A stretch of 64,000 bases of DNA, from contig CM065396.1 in the NCBI GenBank assembly GCA_033060915.1, positions 8,263,501 to 8,327,500 of the forward strand, read 5' to 3'. This stretch comes from Euryodendron excelsum. Lineage: Eukaryota; Streptophyta; Magnoliopsida; Ericales; Pentaphylacaceae. Below, in pieces: positions 23,474 to 33,967 of the stretch. Made by a program: the position numbers and the translations under genes. The notes under the pieces are model-generated. The model made no database searches. It saw only the letters and a list, made by a program, of their open reading frames with translations, and was not told where the DNA came from. The first letter of the stretch is position 1. Each line of letters opens with the position of its first letter.

Positions 23474-23940
23474 GAGCGTCTCGCAAAAGCTCCGCTAGGG
23501 TTGTCTTTTCCTTCCTATTCTTGGATTAAAAGGCACCGTCAAATCACTTGAGAAATGCATAAATAAGGGAATTCCCAAAAGCCTATCCATAGGTCTTTCC
23601 ATCAATAAGGCTCGATTGAATAGATCACTTCCTAAAGCCCCCAATTGCATGGTTTAAAAATAGCCAATTTTTGTAACCTTTGGAGCATCTCACAGACGCT
23701 CCGCCAGAGTTGTCTTTTCTTCCTAGTCCCTAATTATAATGCACCGTCAAACGACTTGAGAAATGCATAGATTAGGAAATTCTCTAAAGTATTTCCAAAG
23801 CACTTTCCATTGGTATGGTTCGATCAGAGAGATCATTTCCTGAAAGCCCTGATCACGTGGCCCCAAAATTGCTACTTTTGAACATCCACGGAGCGTATCA
23901 CAAACGCTTTGCAAAAATGTGTTTTCATACACACTTCCTA
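23474..23940. repeat. ~208 bp tandem repeat in LTR A, about 2.2 units
   Basis: The anchors GAGCGTCTCG, GAGCATCTCA and GAGCGTATCA fall at 23474, 23683 and 23891, spacings of 209 and 208. Homologous to 16365-16860 in LTR H. The short ORF at 23747-23932 lies wholly inside it. Confidence 0.85.
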
Positions 23941-24290
23941 AGATAATATCTCACTCTTCTAAACACCTTTCAAGCTCCCTAAAAATTTCAGTTTCTTGAT
24001 AAACATTAGTAGAACATTGTGGATGCAACCGATTTCTCTGAATGTTGCCCAAATTGTACAATTATTGAGGCAAAGTTTAAACGAAATTTTTTAGTGGTGG
24101 AACGTATGCTACATGTCCTCAGATTGTGATCAGATCAATCAAAACTTTGCATACTCCTTAAGATTGAGTCAGTTTAGAGTGTGCCACGAGGCATTCAAAT
24201 AGTGGAACAGTACTGGCGTATATAGCACATGCGATTGGATAAATTTTGCCCAAGTGCATATACTATATATGCTAACCCTCTCTAGTTAGC

Positions 24291-24299
24291 CTATAAATA
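24291..24299 (+). promoter_or_regulatory. TATA box of element A 5' LTR
   Basis: CTATAAATATATGCC lies at the place homologous to the minus-strand TATA box of LTR H. It is followed about 50 bp later by the GAAACTCTGTAGAAAT leader typical of this subfamily. Confidence 0.65.
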
Positions 24300-25855
24300 T
24301 ATGCCTCCCCCTCTACATATTCCAAAATCGAAAACAGCAACGAAACTCTGTAGAAATAGACTCTAAACTCTAAAATTCCATATACACCTCACCTTCCATG
24401 AACCTAAATTAGATTCAACCTCTCTCTAGCCTATACACTCACCTACAAGGCTTCCAATGCCTTAGAAGAACCATTTCCAGCCCCTTCAAGCCTCTCTAAG
24501 GCCATTCAAGTTCAAGGCAAGTCCATGGAAGCTTCAAAGTGCTTTGAAGATAAAGGTAGTGTTCTCTTTTACATTTTGTCATTCCCACTCTTCTCTTCTC
24601 CCTCTAGCCTACTTAGGCTATTTTTTTTTTTTTTAAATCCCCATCTTCTGCCCCCTGTCTTGCGTGCTTGAAACAAGTGAGCTCCTAGTTCATGCTTGGA
24701 GGAAAGCTTATGAGAGACATTGTGTAGGGGGATTTCTCACTAGCCTACTTTAAGATGGCATGGCCTTGGAGCACCTTACCATTTGGTGTGGCCTATAGCC
24801 TTGTATGATTTTATGACCCCCTTTGCATATGGTTACCATATTCATGTATTGCATGCTTGGCCCGATTTTCATGTTCATCATCATTTTGCAGAAACATTCA
24901 CTAACTCATTTCTATGACTTTTTGAATTCCATATTCAAGTGGTTTCTAAAATATGATTCTAAGAGTTGGTTCTTTGAAGCCTAGGTCAATTTTCATATCC
25001 TAGAGAATCCCTCTTTTTAATCCCTTAACTTTAGTTTGCATCATCTCATTTTACAATCTACAAGTTACATCACAATGGTTTTCAAACCTTGTATTCAATA
25101 TTGATTTTCTCAAATTTTGCTCTCTTGAGTTTGTGGTTGAAATGGTCCTCACGGAACCCTCTCTTGAGTGGTCTACTCATTTATTGACCATAGGAATCCT
25201 ATCTCCTTAGAGTGGTTTTCTACACCACAAAAGTGGGTTTCAAAACAACCCCCTTCATGAAGAATTCTCAAAAGTTCATTTACTTTAATTTGCATAAAAA
25301 TGATTTTTCAAAACTACCATTTTCATATTGATTTGTATAAGTTTTGCTCTCTTGATTAATACGGTTGGAATGGTCTCACGGAGTCCTCTTCGTAGTGATT
25401 TCCTTCAAATCAACCCTATGAACCCTTATACTTTAGAGTGGTTTTCTAAATTTTAAAGGTGGTTTTCCAAAACCTCCTTTTCTAAAATAATTTTCAAAGC
25501 TTTATTCTCTTTATTTTTCAATCAAAGAAGTCTTCAAAACTATTTATTTAATATTGATTTTCACAAGTTTTACTCTCTTGAGTTAGTAGTTGAAATGGTT
25601 CCAACGCAACCCTTTTTTGAGTGGTTTCCAAATACCAACCATATGAACCCAACACTCACTTAAGTAGTTTTCATAAAATGGTTTTCAAAACACACTTTCA
25701 AGTTTCATGCATCAAACCACATTTCCAAAACTACTAGGTCCAAACCCTATCTTTAAAACCACCTTTCCAAAACCATTAGGTCCAAACCCTAGTTTAAAAC
25801 CACTCTTCCAAAATCACTAAGTCCAAACTCTAGTTCAAAACCACCTTCCTACCTT

Positions 25856-26100
25856 AGGTTAACCTAACCCAAGTTAGTTAATCCTAGGTCACCCTTAACC
25901 CTAGGTTAACTTAACCCAAGTTAATTAACCCTAGGTCACCTTAACCCTAGGTTAACTTAACCCGAATTAGTTAACCCCAAGTCACCTTAACCCTAGGTTA
26001 ACTTAACCCGAATTAGTTAACCCCAAGTCACCTGAACCCTAGGTTAACCTAACTCTAGTTAGTTAACCCTAGGTCAACCCAACCTAAGTTAGTAAGCTTT
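25856..26100. repeat. 46 bp tandem repeat with palindromic AGGTTAAC core (LTR A)
   Basis: About five units follow the form TTAACCCTAGGTTAACTTAA plus CCCGAATTAGTTAACCCC and AGTCACC. The core holds HpaI-like GTTAAC palindromes. Two and a half units remain in the 3' LTR at 37996-38110. Confidence 0.85.
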
Positions 26101-27473
26101 AAGGTTCCAATTCAAAGACCCCTTCTTAAATAACCTTTCAATTAAAAAACATAGTCATAGTATACTTTTAAAAACATCCTACTCTCTTGAGATTTCCAAA
26201 ATCAAATCCAAAATATTTCCAAATACTTCCATACTCTATTTTCAAGAATGCTTCCAAGAAGTTCTCTCAAACTTCTCTCAACTAAAATGGCTAGCCAGTT
26301 AACACTTTTCAAAAACTATTTTCAAAATATTTTAAAAAACTCACAACTCTAAAGTGTCCCTATCCTTTCATGGTTAGGGATTCGAAGGGAAGGAGATACA
26401 TTGAAATACAACCTTCAAATTGTCCATATTAGGGTTCCAAAACCCTAACTTCTTTCAAAAGCCCTTTTCAAAAATCAATTTCAAACATCACATTCTTGAA
26501 GTAACCCTAATTCTTCCATGGTTAGGATTGATCAAGTATAAGTGAGATATTCAAGAAGGGTTCTATAACCCTAAAGTTCTAAAAACCAGAAGGGAAGTTT
26601 CGAGCCCCCTTTCCAAACATGTTATCAAAACTCATAGCCTTAAAGTAGTTTAGTTCTTCAATGGATAACTTCTGAAAGGTGATGAAATATTAAACAAGCC
26701 TTTCGTAGAGTAATCAAAAACTATTTTCAATAGCATTTTGAAGACAAGTTCACAAGAGCATTTCCAATCCAAACTCTACCTCCAAAGTTTTCAAAATAAG
26801 ATTTCAAAACATTTTCAAAATTCCCTTGTGTTATTCCAAAACCTTTCCCAAACTCCCTTGGGTTGTTTCAATGCACTTTCAAAATTCCCTTGAGTTGTTT
26901 AAAAAACATTTCAAAACTGCCTTGAGTTAATTCCAAAAGCATTTAAAATCTTCTTCAATTCTAATTTCAAAAACATTTTCCAAGTTCTATTTCAAAGACA
27001 TTTTTCTAATCTCTCAAGTTCTCTTTTTTCAAAGACAATAAAGTATCTTCAAGCCTTTCCAAATACTTTAAAGTATTTTTAAAACTTCCTAATGGCCTCA
27101 ATGCATCTCTTTTGTATCGAGCCCTTGCCCGAACTATGAATAACCTGATTCTCACCAAAGGAGATACATAGGCGACCTAAAATGGTGTGGTCATAACCTT
27201 TATTTTAACCTGAGTTTCATTTTTAAAAGTTTCCATCAATTCAAAACTTCTATCTCAATTCCCTTCAAAACTTTCTATTTTCAAGCATCTTTTCAAGAAA
27301 TGCGTCGTGCATCATTCATCCAAAAAGTGATGACCAAACCCCATTTTTAAAATTCTAAAGTGGATACAAGTGGACGATTAGTAACTGGTGATTCAAGTGA
27401 GTGAACTAAGGGTGATTAGACATGTAGGTACTGAAGGGCGGGGTAGGGTGATGATCTTAGGATATCTTCCCTA

Positions 27474-27633
27474 CATGTAACCAACCCCCGAACCATAGAT
27501 TTCTATTTCGAAGACCAAGATCGGAGTCACGTTTTTCAAAAGGGCTTTGAAAACATGTAACCGACCCCTGGACCATAGATTTCTACTTCGAAGACCAAGA
27601 TCGGAGTCACATTTTTTAGAAGGGCTTTCAAAA
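27474..27633. repeat. 80 bp tandem duplication in the 5' LTR of element A only
   Basis: CATGTAACC is found at 27474 and again at 27554, each followed by ACCATAGATTTCTA and a GATCGGAGTCAC block. The 3' LTR (39493 onward) has only one copy, so the duplication arose in this LTR, or was lost from the other, after insertion. Confidence 0.85.
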
Positions 27634-27764
27634 GGTTATTATGACCTCTTTTTCAAAAACCTTCTTAAAAGGACATTTTTAAAAACCTTTTTGAAAAAAC
27701 CTAAGTTTAGTCTTTGGATTACACTTAGTCTTAGGTGACCAAATACATCTTTAACTATGTTGGG

Positions 27765-27774
27765 TGGCGACTCC
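27765..27774 (+). other. Decoy PBS in the 5' LTR of element A
   Basis: TGGCGACTCC here equals the first 10 bases of the true PBS at 27924, 157 bp upstream of the LTR end. Confidence 0.75.
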
Positions 27775-27923
27775 AAAAATTTTCAAAAAACCATTATTCG
27801 AATCAATTTCAAGATCAAACCTAGTCGCATTCATCCTTCCAGGAGGATGAGTTTTAACAAGAGAGTGCCGTGCTTTATTCCAAGTCAAAGAGGACTTGGT
27901 ACCAGAAACCAAGGCACGACAAC

Positions 27924-27942
27924 TGGCGACTCCGCTGGGGAC
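27924..27942 (+). other. Primer-binding site of element A (tRNA-Arg type)
   Basis: TGGCGACTCCGCTGGGGAC lies two bases after the LTR end. It marks the 5' LTR boundary and sets the plus orientation. The tRNA-Arg assignment is from memory of Ogre/Tat elements and was not checked against a tRNA set. Confidence 0.85.
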
Positions 27943-29607
27943 ACTTAGAGGGTTAGGCCATTATCATGCCTCTTCACTTTTCACTCATTTAGAATCTCCA
28001 GGTACTTTGCCTAATTTTATGCATTTTTTAAAATTTTTCTAAGTTCCGAAAAATAATGCTTTTCAAAATTTTAAGGTTGTAAAAACAAACATTATTTTTC
28101 ATAAATGTTTTCAAATAAGTGTTATCACTTGCATTCATTGCTTATATTCATGTTGTTGCATCAACATCCATTTGCATGCTCTTGCATTAATCATCCATTT
28201 TATCTTCCATTGAGTTTTTCGAAAAGTTATTGACTCCTTGTATTTTCTTTTTGTAGGTGGATCTTTGTTCACATTATATTTTATGTCATATTAACTGCCA
28301 TGTATGTAATGAATGAGCAGAATGGGATGTGTGTTATTTGGTCCTTTCTTCCATTTTTTAAAATTCCACACACACTTAGTGCGCTCACTTGCATTTGCAT
28401 TTTTGCATATTTACCTGGTTACTACCTTTAGAGATGGAAGAGGGAACAATATATTGACTGTGGGTGGATGTTGTGTTAGTTTCTTAACCTACGATCTCTT
28501 GATAGTTTCCCCGCTTGAACCACCAACCAAAGATGGAGTTCACCCTTTTAGAGGTGGAAGCCAGAAGTTTGAAGGCTTGGGAACCGAGCTTTTTAGGAAG
28601 TATTAGTAAACCTCCAACCTCATCCTCAAGTAACACCCCATGTATAGCTGAACCTTTCTTGGATTTAAGACACACGCGTCAATTTCAAAACCAAGGAGGA
28701 AAAGGCGACCGCTTACTTTCCCTTATATCATGCTCAATTCATGCTATTATACTACTTGATTCCTATTATTATGTTATTTATGCATATTTTCGCATCATAA
28801 CTGCTCATGTATCCGTATTCATTTCAAGACAAGAGTTCTCAAAGTTACTTAAGTAATCGCATCTCCATGCATCTGACTAACCCCCAAAGAATGTCCCAGA
28901 GGCATTCTCGCTCAAAATCATGCTAACCAAAACTCCTAAGGGTACCAAGTGACCACAAGGATTCATGGCATGCATCAACTCATCTCATAAAGTGGGGCTG
29001 CAATCCCTCTTTGCTCACAGAGATAGGGCTTCTAAAAAGACAAGTGGCAATCTGAAATTAAGGTCTTTCACTGACCTCCATTAAAGAAGGCTAATCCAAA
29101 GGCTCAAGAGTAGTTTAGGATTTCAAATGTAAAAATAGAATAGGTGAAAGTCCTTAGAAAAATGTTTCCTCTCCCCGTTTCAATATACTTCTGAAAATTA
29201 CATGTACAAAGGAAATTCATCTCAATAAAATTATTATTTTCGTTGAATGAATGAGTGTACAAATGAATGACTATAGTTATATGTATAGCATTGCATAACA
29301 GGGGCAAGGGCCTATCTCCAAAGCCTGAGCCGAAACATCATGATTATTCTCCCTCAACAAGTAAGGGCATCCCTAAGTCATGCATTGCATAAAGCTTTCC
29401 TCAATCCAGAAACTAACATATGATCTATTTCTTATTTTTCTTTATTTTTCACCCCCCCCCCCAGGCTCATCTCACCAAATACTAAAAATAGTTTTTAGTG
29501 AGATTTACTTACATTTTATGTCACCATTGCTCCTAAAAAGAGAGAGAGGAACAGGAGTACCTTCCGTACACCAAACACCAATCTTTACTCAACACTGAGA
29601 AGCACAA
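27943..29607 (+). other. Untranslated leader of element A
   Basis: About 1.66 kb between PBS and gag, partly homologous to the leader of element F (GGATTCATGGCATGCATCAAC region near 28960, with CTCTTTGCTCACAGAGATAG after it). A 113-codon frame at 28515-28856 and two overlapping frames are open, but I see no conserved motif and they are not matched by a frame in F, so I do not call a gene. A run of 11 C lies at about 29452-29462. Confidence 0.55.
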
Positions 29608-29969
29608 ATGACGAGCATGGGCAATACTTCTAATTAACAGAATAGTCTAGTAATGCGGTAAGAAGTGAATGAGATGAAGACAAAGATAGATGAGATATTC
29701 AAGCTCACACAAATGATGGCCTTCAAAGGACCCACCATGGATCCTTCAGCTTCGACGTCTCTCCCCAAAGAAGCTAAGTTAACCTGCCAAGGGTCACCCT
29801 GCGCACTAACAATACGGGTAAAAGCAAAGAAATCCCCAAAGTGGTGCACTTCGGGGAGGATGAAGAAGATAACCCTGAAACCATCCTGTTGGCTGCTACA
29901 CCAAAAAAGGAAAGCCCAAATCCCCTCAATCTAAAGACATAAGGTCTAGAAGAGTCCCTACACAACTTA

Positions 29970-32130
29970 TGTGATATCCCAAACCTCTATCTAATTATAT
30001 TAATGAGAATTAGTAGTGCATGTAATTATTAGTGTTAATTATTCCTTCTTTTGGGTCAAAAATGACCAATGTGAGGTTGTGTTGTAACTTATGTTGGAGG
30101 TGTGAGACACGTGGGATTATTCCCATGTGTGTCTTCTTATAACACACAAAACACACACACATATATACACACTCTCACCAACCGCTTGGGAGAGGGAGGA
30201 GGAGAGAAAGGGGAGAAGGAAGAGAAGATTGAGGGAAGAAAGGCTTGAAGCAAGAGGATTGAAGCCATTGAAGACCTCACCAAGCTTGAAGAAGGTAAGA
30301 TTTTATTTCTCTCTCTCTACAATTATGTATGTATATGTATCTATCATGTGTAGATGTGTTGGGTCTTTGTGTGTATGGATATATATGAGTTGGGTTGGCC
30401 TTGAGGGACTCCTTGAGTCCCAATTAGTTGAAATTGAGAGCTTGTAGCTCAATATTGGAGGATTGGAAGTGGTGGTTTGAAAAATCCCTAAATATGAAAA
30501 ATGTTAGGGTTTTGATTCCTTCATTTGATCTCTTTGATTTAATTATTCTTTCTCTCCCATTTTTAGTTATTAACATCATTGTGGGCTAATCTTTGAGCCC
30601 TAAGAGTATTGGAAAGATTTGGTGGTGTTTGGAGGGGTTTTGGTTGTGTTTTGAGTTGAAATTCCGAGGCTGCCCAGACAGGGCGTTCGAACTCCTAATG
30701 TGGAGTTCGAACTATGGAAAATAAGCCTGAGCGTTCGAACTCCCTCGGGGGGAGTTCGAACCCTCAGAGAGGGTTTTTTTCAAATTTTGTTCTTGGAGTT
30801 CGAACTCCCATTTGGGCGTTCGAACTCCCTGTTTTTTTGCCTGGGTGTTCGAACTCCCGGTTGGGCGTTCGAACCCTCTGTCAGCTCAGACATTGTTTAG
30901 TAAAATGGGCATAACTTTCACTAGAAAACTCAGATTGGTGCACTGTTTGAAGAATTAGAAACTAGATTCATAGACCTTTGTATCCATATAAAGTTTGTTT
31001 CCTAATTTCTTATATATTGAGAGATATAGGGGTTTGAAGTTGACCCAAAATCCATGCCTACAACATTGTTTTCCAAAATTTTAGTCCACCTTCCATGAAG
31101 CATAACTTCTTCACCTGAAATGTGTTTTTGGCTCATGACCTATCAAAATAAAAGCCTTTAAGCCTATTTTCAAATGCAACTAGCCTTGGGTGTGAACTCA
31201 TCATTGATAGGGGGTTGGGACTCAATGAAGGAGTTGACTTTTCGGCTTTCATGTTCAAATCTCAACCTCATGTTCTTATTTTACATCGGGGCTTTGTCCT
31301 ATAGTTGGGCCTTGTTCTCCCATTATGAGAATGAGGTGTTGTTGGGTTGGGGTTGAGTGGGTTACGTGCTTAGTCTTGACTTGCGTAAAGAGCCTTAGCC
31401 TGACCTATATGGTTACTATGGAGCCTAGCTCATATGTCGAGTTGTAACACACTTATGTTTTGAACCGAGAACCATGATATGTTCACATATTTTACGACAA
31501 GTTATGAAATGCTATATCAGGAATAATGTTATGTTGCATCTCTTCTTATAATAGTATGTTTTGAAATGTTGAAACATTTCAAATGATGTTTATGTTACCT
31601 ACGAGTTCCAAGCCTACGCTGTAAACGTTCAAGAACTCATTCCCTTATGCATAAATGATTATCTATCCTTGTACATTGGATATAATTGCTAGTCCATGAT
31701 ATTTTCTTGCTCGTGCATCATTGTTATTCACTAAGCATTAGCTTACGTTTTCTCAAATGATTTTCAGGTAGCCAATCCGGGAGGCCCTAGAGCGAGGCCA
31801 TATGTGGATTTGAGCTACGGCCCATGGGCCTATGTTTTGTATAATGTTTGAGGGCTGGAACCAATGTTTTGTAATGATATATTGTTATAACTTTTGTGGA
31901 CCTTGATTTGGTCCTTATGTATGTTATGTTTGAGATTAGGCACAGCTCTACCATGTATGACACAAATTATGTTTTCAAGTTATTAAAAGTTCTATTTTCC
32001 GCAATTATGCATCATCATAAATGATTATGCACAGGTGATCAACCAGTTTATGTAATGCGGCCTTGGGTAGCCTTGCTACTAGCCGATCATGTACCCTAAA
32101 TCCGTATAGGCCGGGTTATGGGGCGTGACA
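29970..32130 (+). mobile_element. Solo LTR K (2161 bp), probably Tekay/Del-like chromovirus, inserted in gag
   Basis: It starts TGTGATATCCCAAACC and ends GGGGCGTGACA, flanked by ACTTA (29965-29969) and GCTTA (32131-32135), a 5 bp duplication with one change. Removal restores the gag frame, confirming the borders. Inside are a TATA-like stretch (about 30158), a purine-rich leader (30185-30290), a possible splice donor GAAGGTAAGATT at about 30292 and a matching acceptor-like TTTTCAGGTAG near 31762, and eight GTTCGAAC sites (30685-30874). The GGGGCGTGACA end and TGT.ATATCCC start are usual for Tekay/Del LTRs; this lineage call is from memory. Short ORFs inside (30127-30447, 30700-30914, 31174-31356) are not genes. 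Confidence 0.75.
30685..30874. repeat. Eight GTTCGAAC palindromes in LTR K
   Basis: GTTCGAAC occurs at 30685, 30705, 30733, 30754, 30798, 30818, 30847 and 30867, mostly within alternating GCGTTCGAACTCC and GGAGTTCGAAC contexts that are inverted copies of each other. Confidence 0.9.
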
Positions 32131-33967
32131 GCTTACAAGGCCAAGATACCTTTGGTGGGACATCTAATGATGAACTATGTTTCTTCCCCATTCATCTGAC
32201 GCCACCCAAATTCAAGATGCCTAATTTCCAAAAATATGATGGAAGTGGTGATCCCGTGGCTCATCTGAGATTATATGTAGGTGCGTTAAGTGGTCATGGG
32301 ATCAATCCCAAACTTTTGAAACAGCTATTTCAGCATAGCCTGTCCGAGTCAACCTTACAATGGTTTGTCCGCTTAGATATGAGAAAAATAACAATCTGAA
32401 ACGAGCTAGTCATGGCCTTCCAATTACAGTATCGGCACAATAATGACCTCATCTTAGACAGATGTGCCCTAATGATGATGACTCAAGGGGAAAAAAAGAG
32501 TTTTAAAAGCTATGCTCCAAGGTGGAGAGAGGTAGCCGCTCAAGTTAACCCCCCGCTAGTGGAGACAGAATATGTGCAGTCATTTGTGAATACCTTCCAA
32601 GGCCTGTATTATGAACGTTTATGCCTAAGCATTGGGAAGAGTTTCTCTGAATTAATAATGCAAGGGAAAATGATCGAGAATGAGTTAAAAATGGCAGGAT
32701 CACAGACACTTATTCCAAGATAAGTGAAGGCTTCTCAAATATGGTAAAGAAGGTAGTAACCACTTAACGTACTGGTAGGAAGGAGGGAGAAGTATCTACT
32801 ATCTTGCTTGCTTAGCAGTAGCCATACTACTTGTAATATCAAGTTCGGCTACAACCATCTGTTCCCATTGTCAACATCCCTATCACCAATGTTCAAACAC
32901 CTGCTCCTGGACCTATTGCAGCTTGACCATACTTTAACCCCAATAGAAATAACTGGTGGAACTGAGAATTTACTTACCTAGCCTGCACTTAAACAGAGGC
33001 TTACCATGAGTTCCTCAAAGCCAAACACCTGAACCCTATACCCTCGCGGCCTCTACCAAATCCGCTGCCCCTGACTTTCAATCCAGCCCTTACCCGCGAA
33101 TATCACTCAGGAGGGCAAGGGAATGACACAAAGTCTTGTTTCTCTCTATAGCACAAGATCCAAGATCTCATCAATAGCAAAGTCATCAACACTTAGGAAG
33201 CAAAGTTGGCCCTTGTACCCAATGTTACTGCCAATCCCCTACCAAACCATGTTGTCAATATAGTTACAGAAGGGGAAGCAGATTCAGATGGAATCATAGC
33301 TGTAGTGTATTTCGAAAGAGACTCAGAGACTGAGGAAGAAAGTGACTAGAAGGAAGAGCCACCACCATGCCCTATCTATCTTTACAGCTTAAACAGAGAG
33401 CAAGATCCCCTTGACTAGCCAATGGAAGAACCTATGGAGGACATTCCCACCGGTACCATGTTTGTTGATGTTTGGGGAAATGAATTCCTGCACCCCAAAT
33501 ATGTTGTGGCTAAACACCAGTTAGTGAAGGACCTCTTCAATTATGAGAATATGGGTTGCAGCATCGGTGAACCAAAAGTACCTATGGAATCAATCAAATT
33601 CAAGGAGGGCGATCTAGACAGGCTATTCGTTGAAATCAATCAAGAGGAAGCTGATAAGGAAAAAGCCAAAGAAGAACAACTACAAGTCTTGGGAGGAAGC
33701 TTGGGCACAAAACATAAGGAAGCAATAAGGCTTGAGCAAAGAAAGACCAACCGGCCAGAGGAGAACTGTCAGGGTTCCCAAGACCTAATAAGTAACCCTA
33801 ATGACCAAGCTGGAAGAGGGGAAGGAAAAGGAGGCATCCCCAATTACACTATGACCACCCACCTCTACCATTTTGCAGTCAATGCATCAATCCGTCCAGT
33901 GCAACTCAGCGGAGAAGTTGGAGAGTGGAGCATGGAAGAGGCGGGCGTGGTCCTAATACCTGCCTAA

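Larger units (their letters stand above)
22467..27921 (+). mobile_element. 5' LTR of element A (5455 bp)
   Basis: It begins TGTAAATACCCCATTTTTGCCC and ends GGCACGACA just before the PBS. Order inside: hairpin repeats with TGAGAT..GGGC..ATCTCAGGAA (22640-22980), ~208 bp repeats (23474-23940), TATA box (24291), leader, three ~220 bp diverged units carrying CTCTTGAG(T/A)T and GGTTGAAATGGT (about 25120-25680), the 46 bp array (25856-26100), AT-rich sequence, and an 80 bp duplication (27474-27633). A decoy PBS lies at 27765-27774. It shares ends with the other subfamily but differs through the U3 part. Confidence 0.85.
29608..33967 (+). pseudogene. gag: Degenerate Ty3/gypsy (Tat-type) gag, split by solo LTR K
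   Basis: Gag would form the virus-like particle and bind element RNA. The likely start is ATG 29608; the same frame reaches a coiled, Lys/Glu-rich N-part around 29665 (NEMKTKIDEIFKL) through two TAA stops. A frameshift follows, then an acidic stretch (HFGEDEEDNPET) in another frame. LTR K interrupts at 29969/32131, and the frame joins exactly across it once one target-site copy is ignored. Next comes the retrotransposon-gag core: PPKFKMPNFQKYDG with PVAHL (about 32190-32270), a TGA at 32397-32399, then YRHNNDLILDR, FKSYAPRWREVAAQVNPPL and FVNTFQGLYYERL to a stop at 32721. After a frameshift a decayed zinc-knuckle-like EYHSGGQGNDTKSC and HKIQDLI follow (about 33098-33180). An open 181-codon tail at 33422-33967 is unrecognised. 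No protease motif follows. Confidence 0.8.

Noticed and set aside
28515..28856. 113-codon plus-strand frame in the leader of element A, considered as an ORF1 upstream of gag
   Set aside because: Overlaps two other open frames, is not matched by a frame in the leader of element F, and shows no motif that I recognise.
31174..31356. Short ORF in LTR K
   Set aside because: Lies wholly inside a solo LTR, has no motif, and LTRs of this kind do not code for protein.
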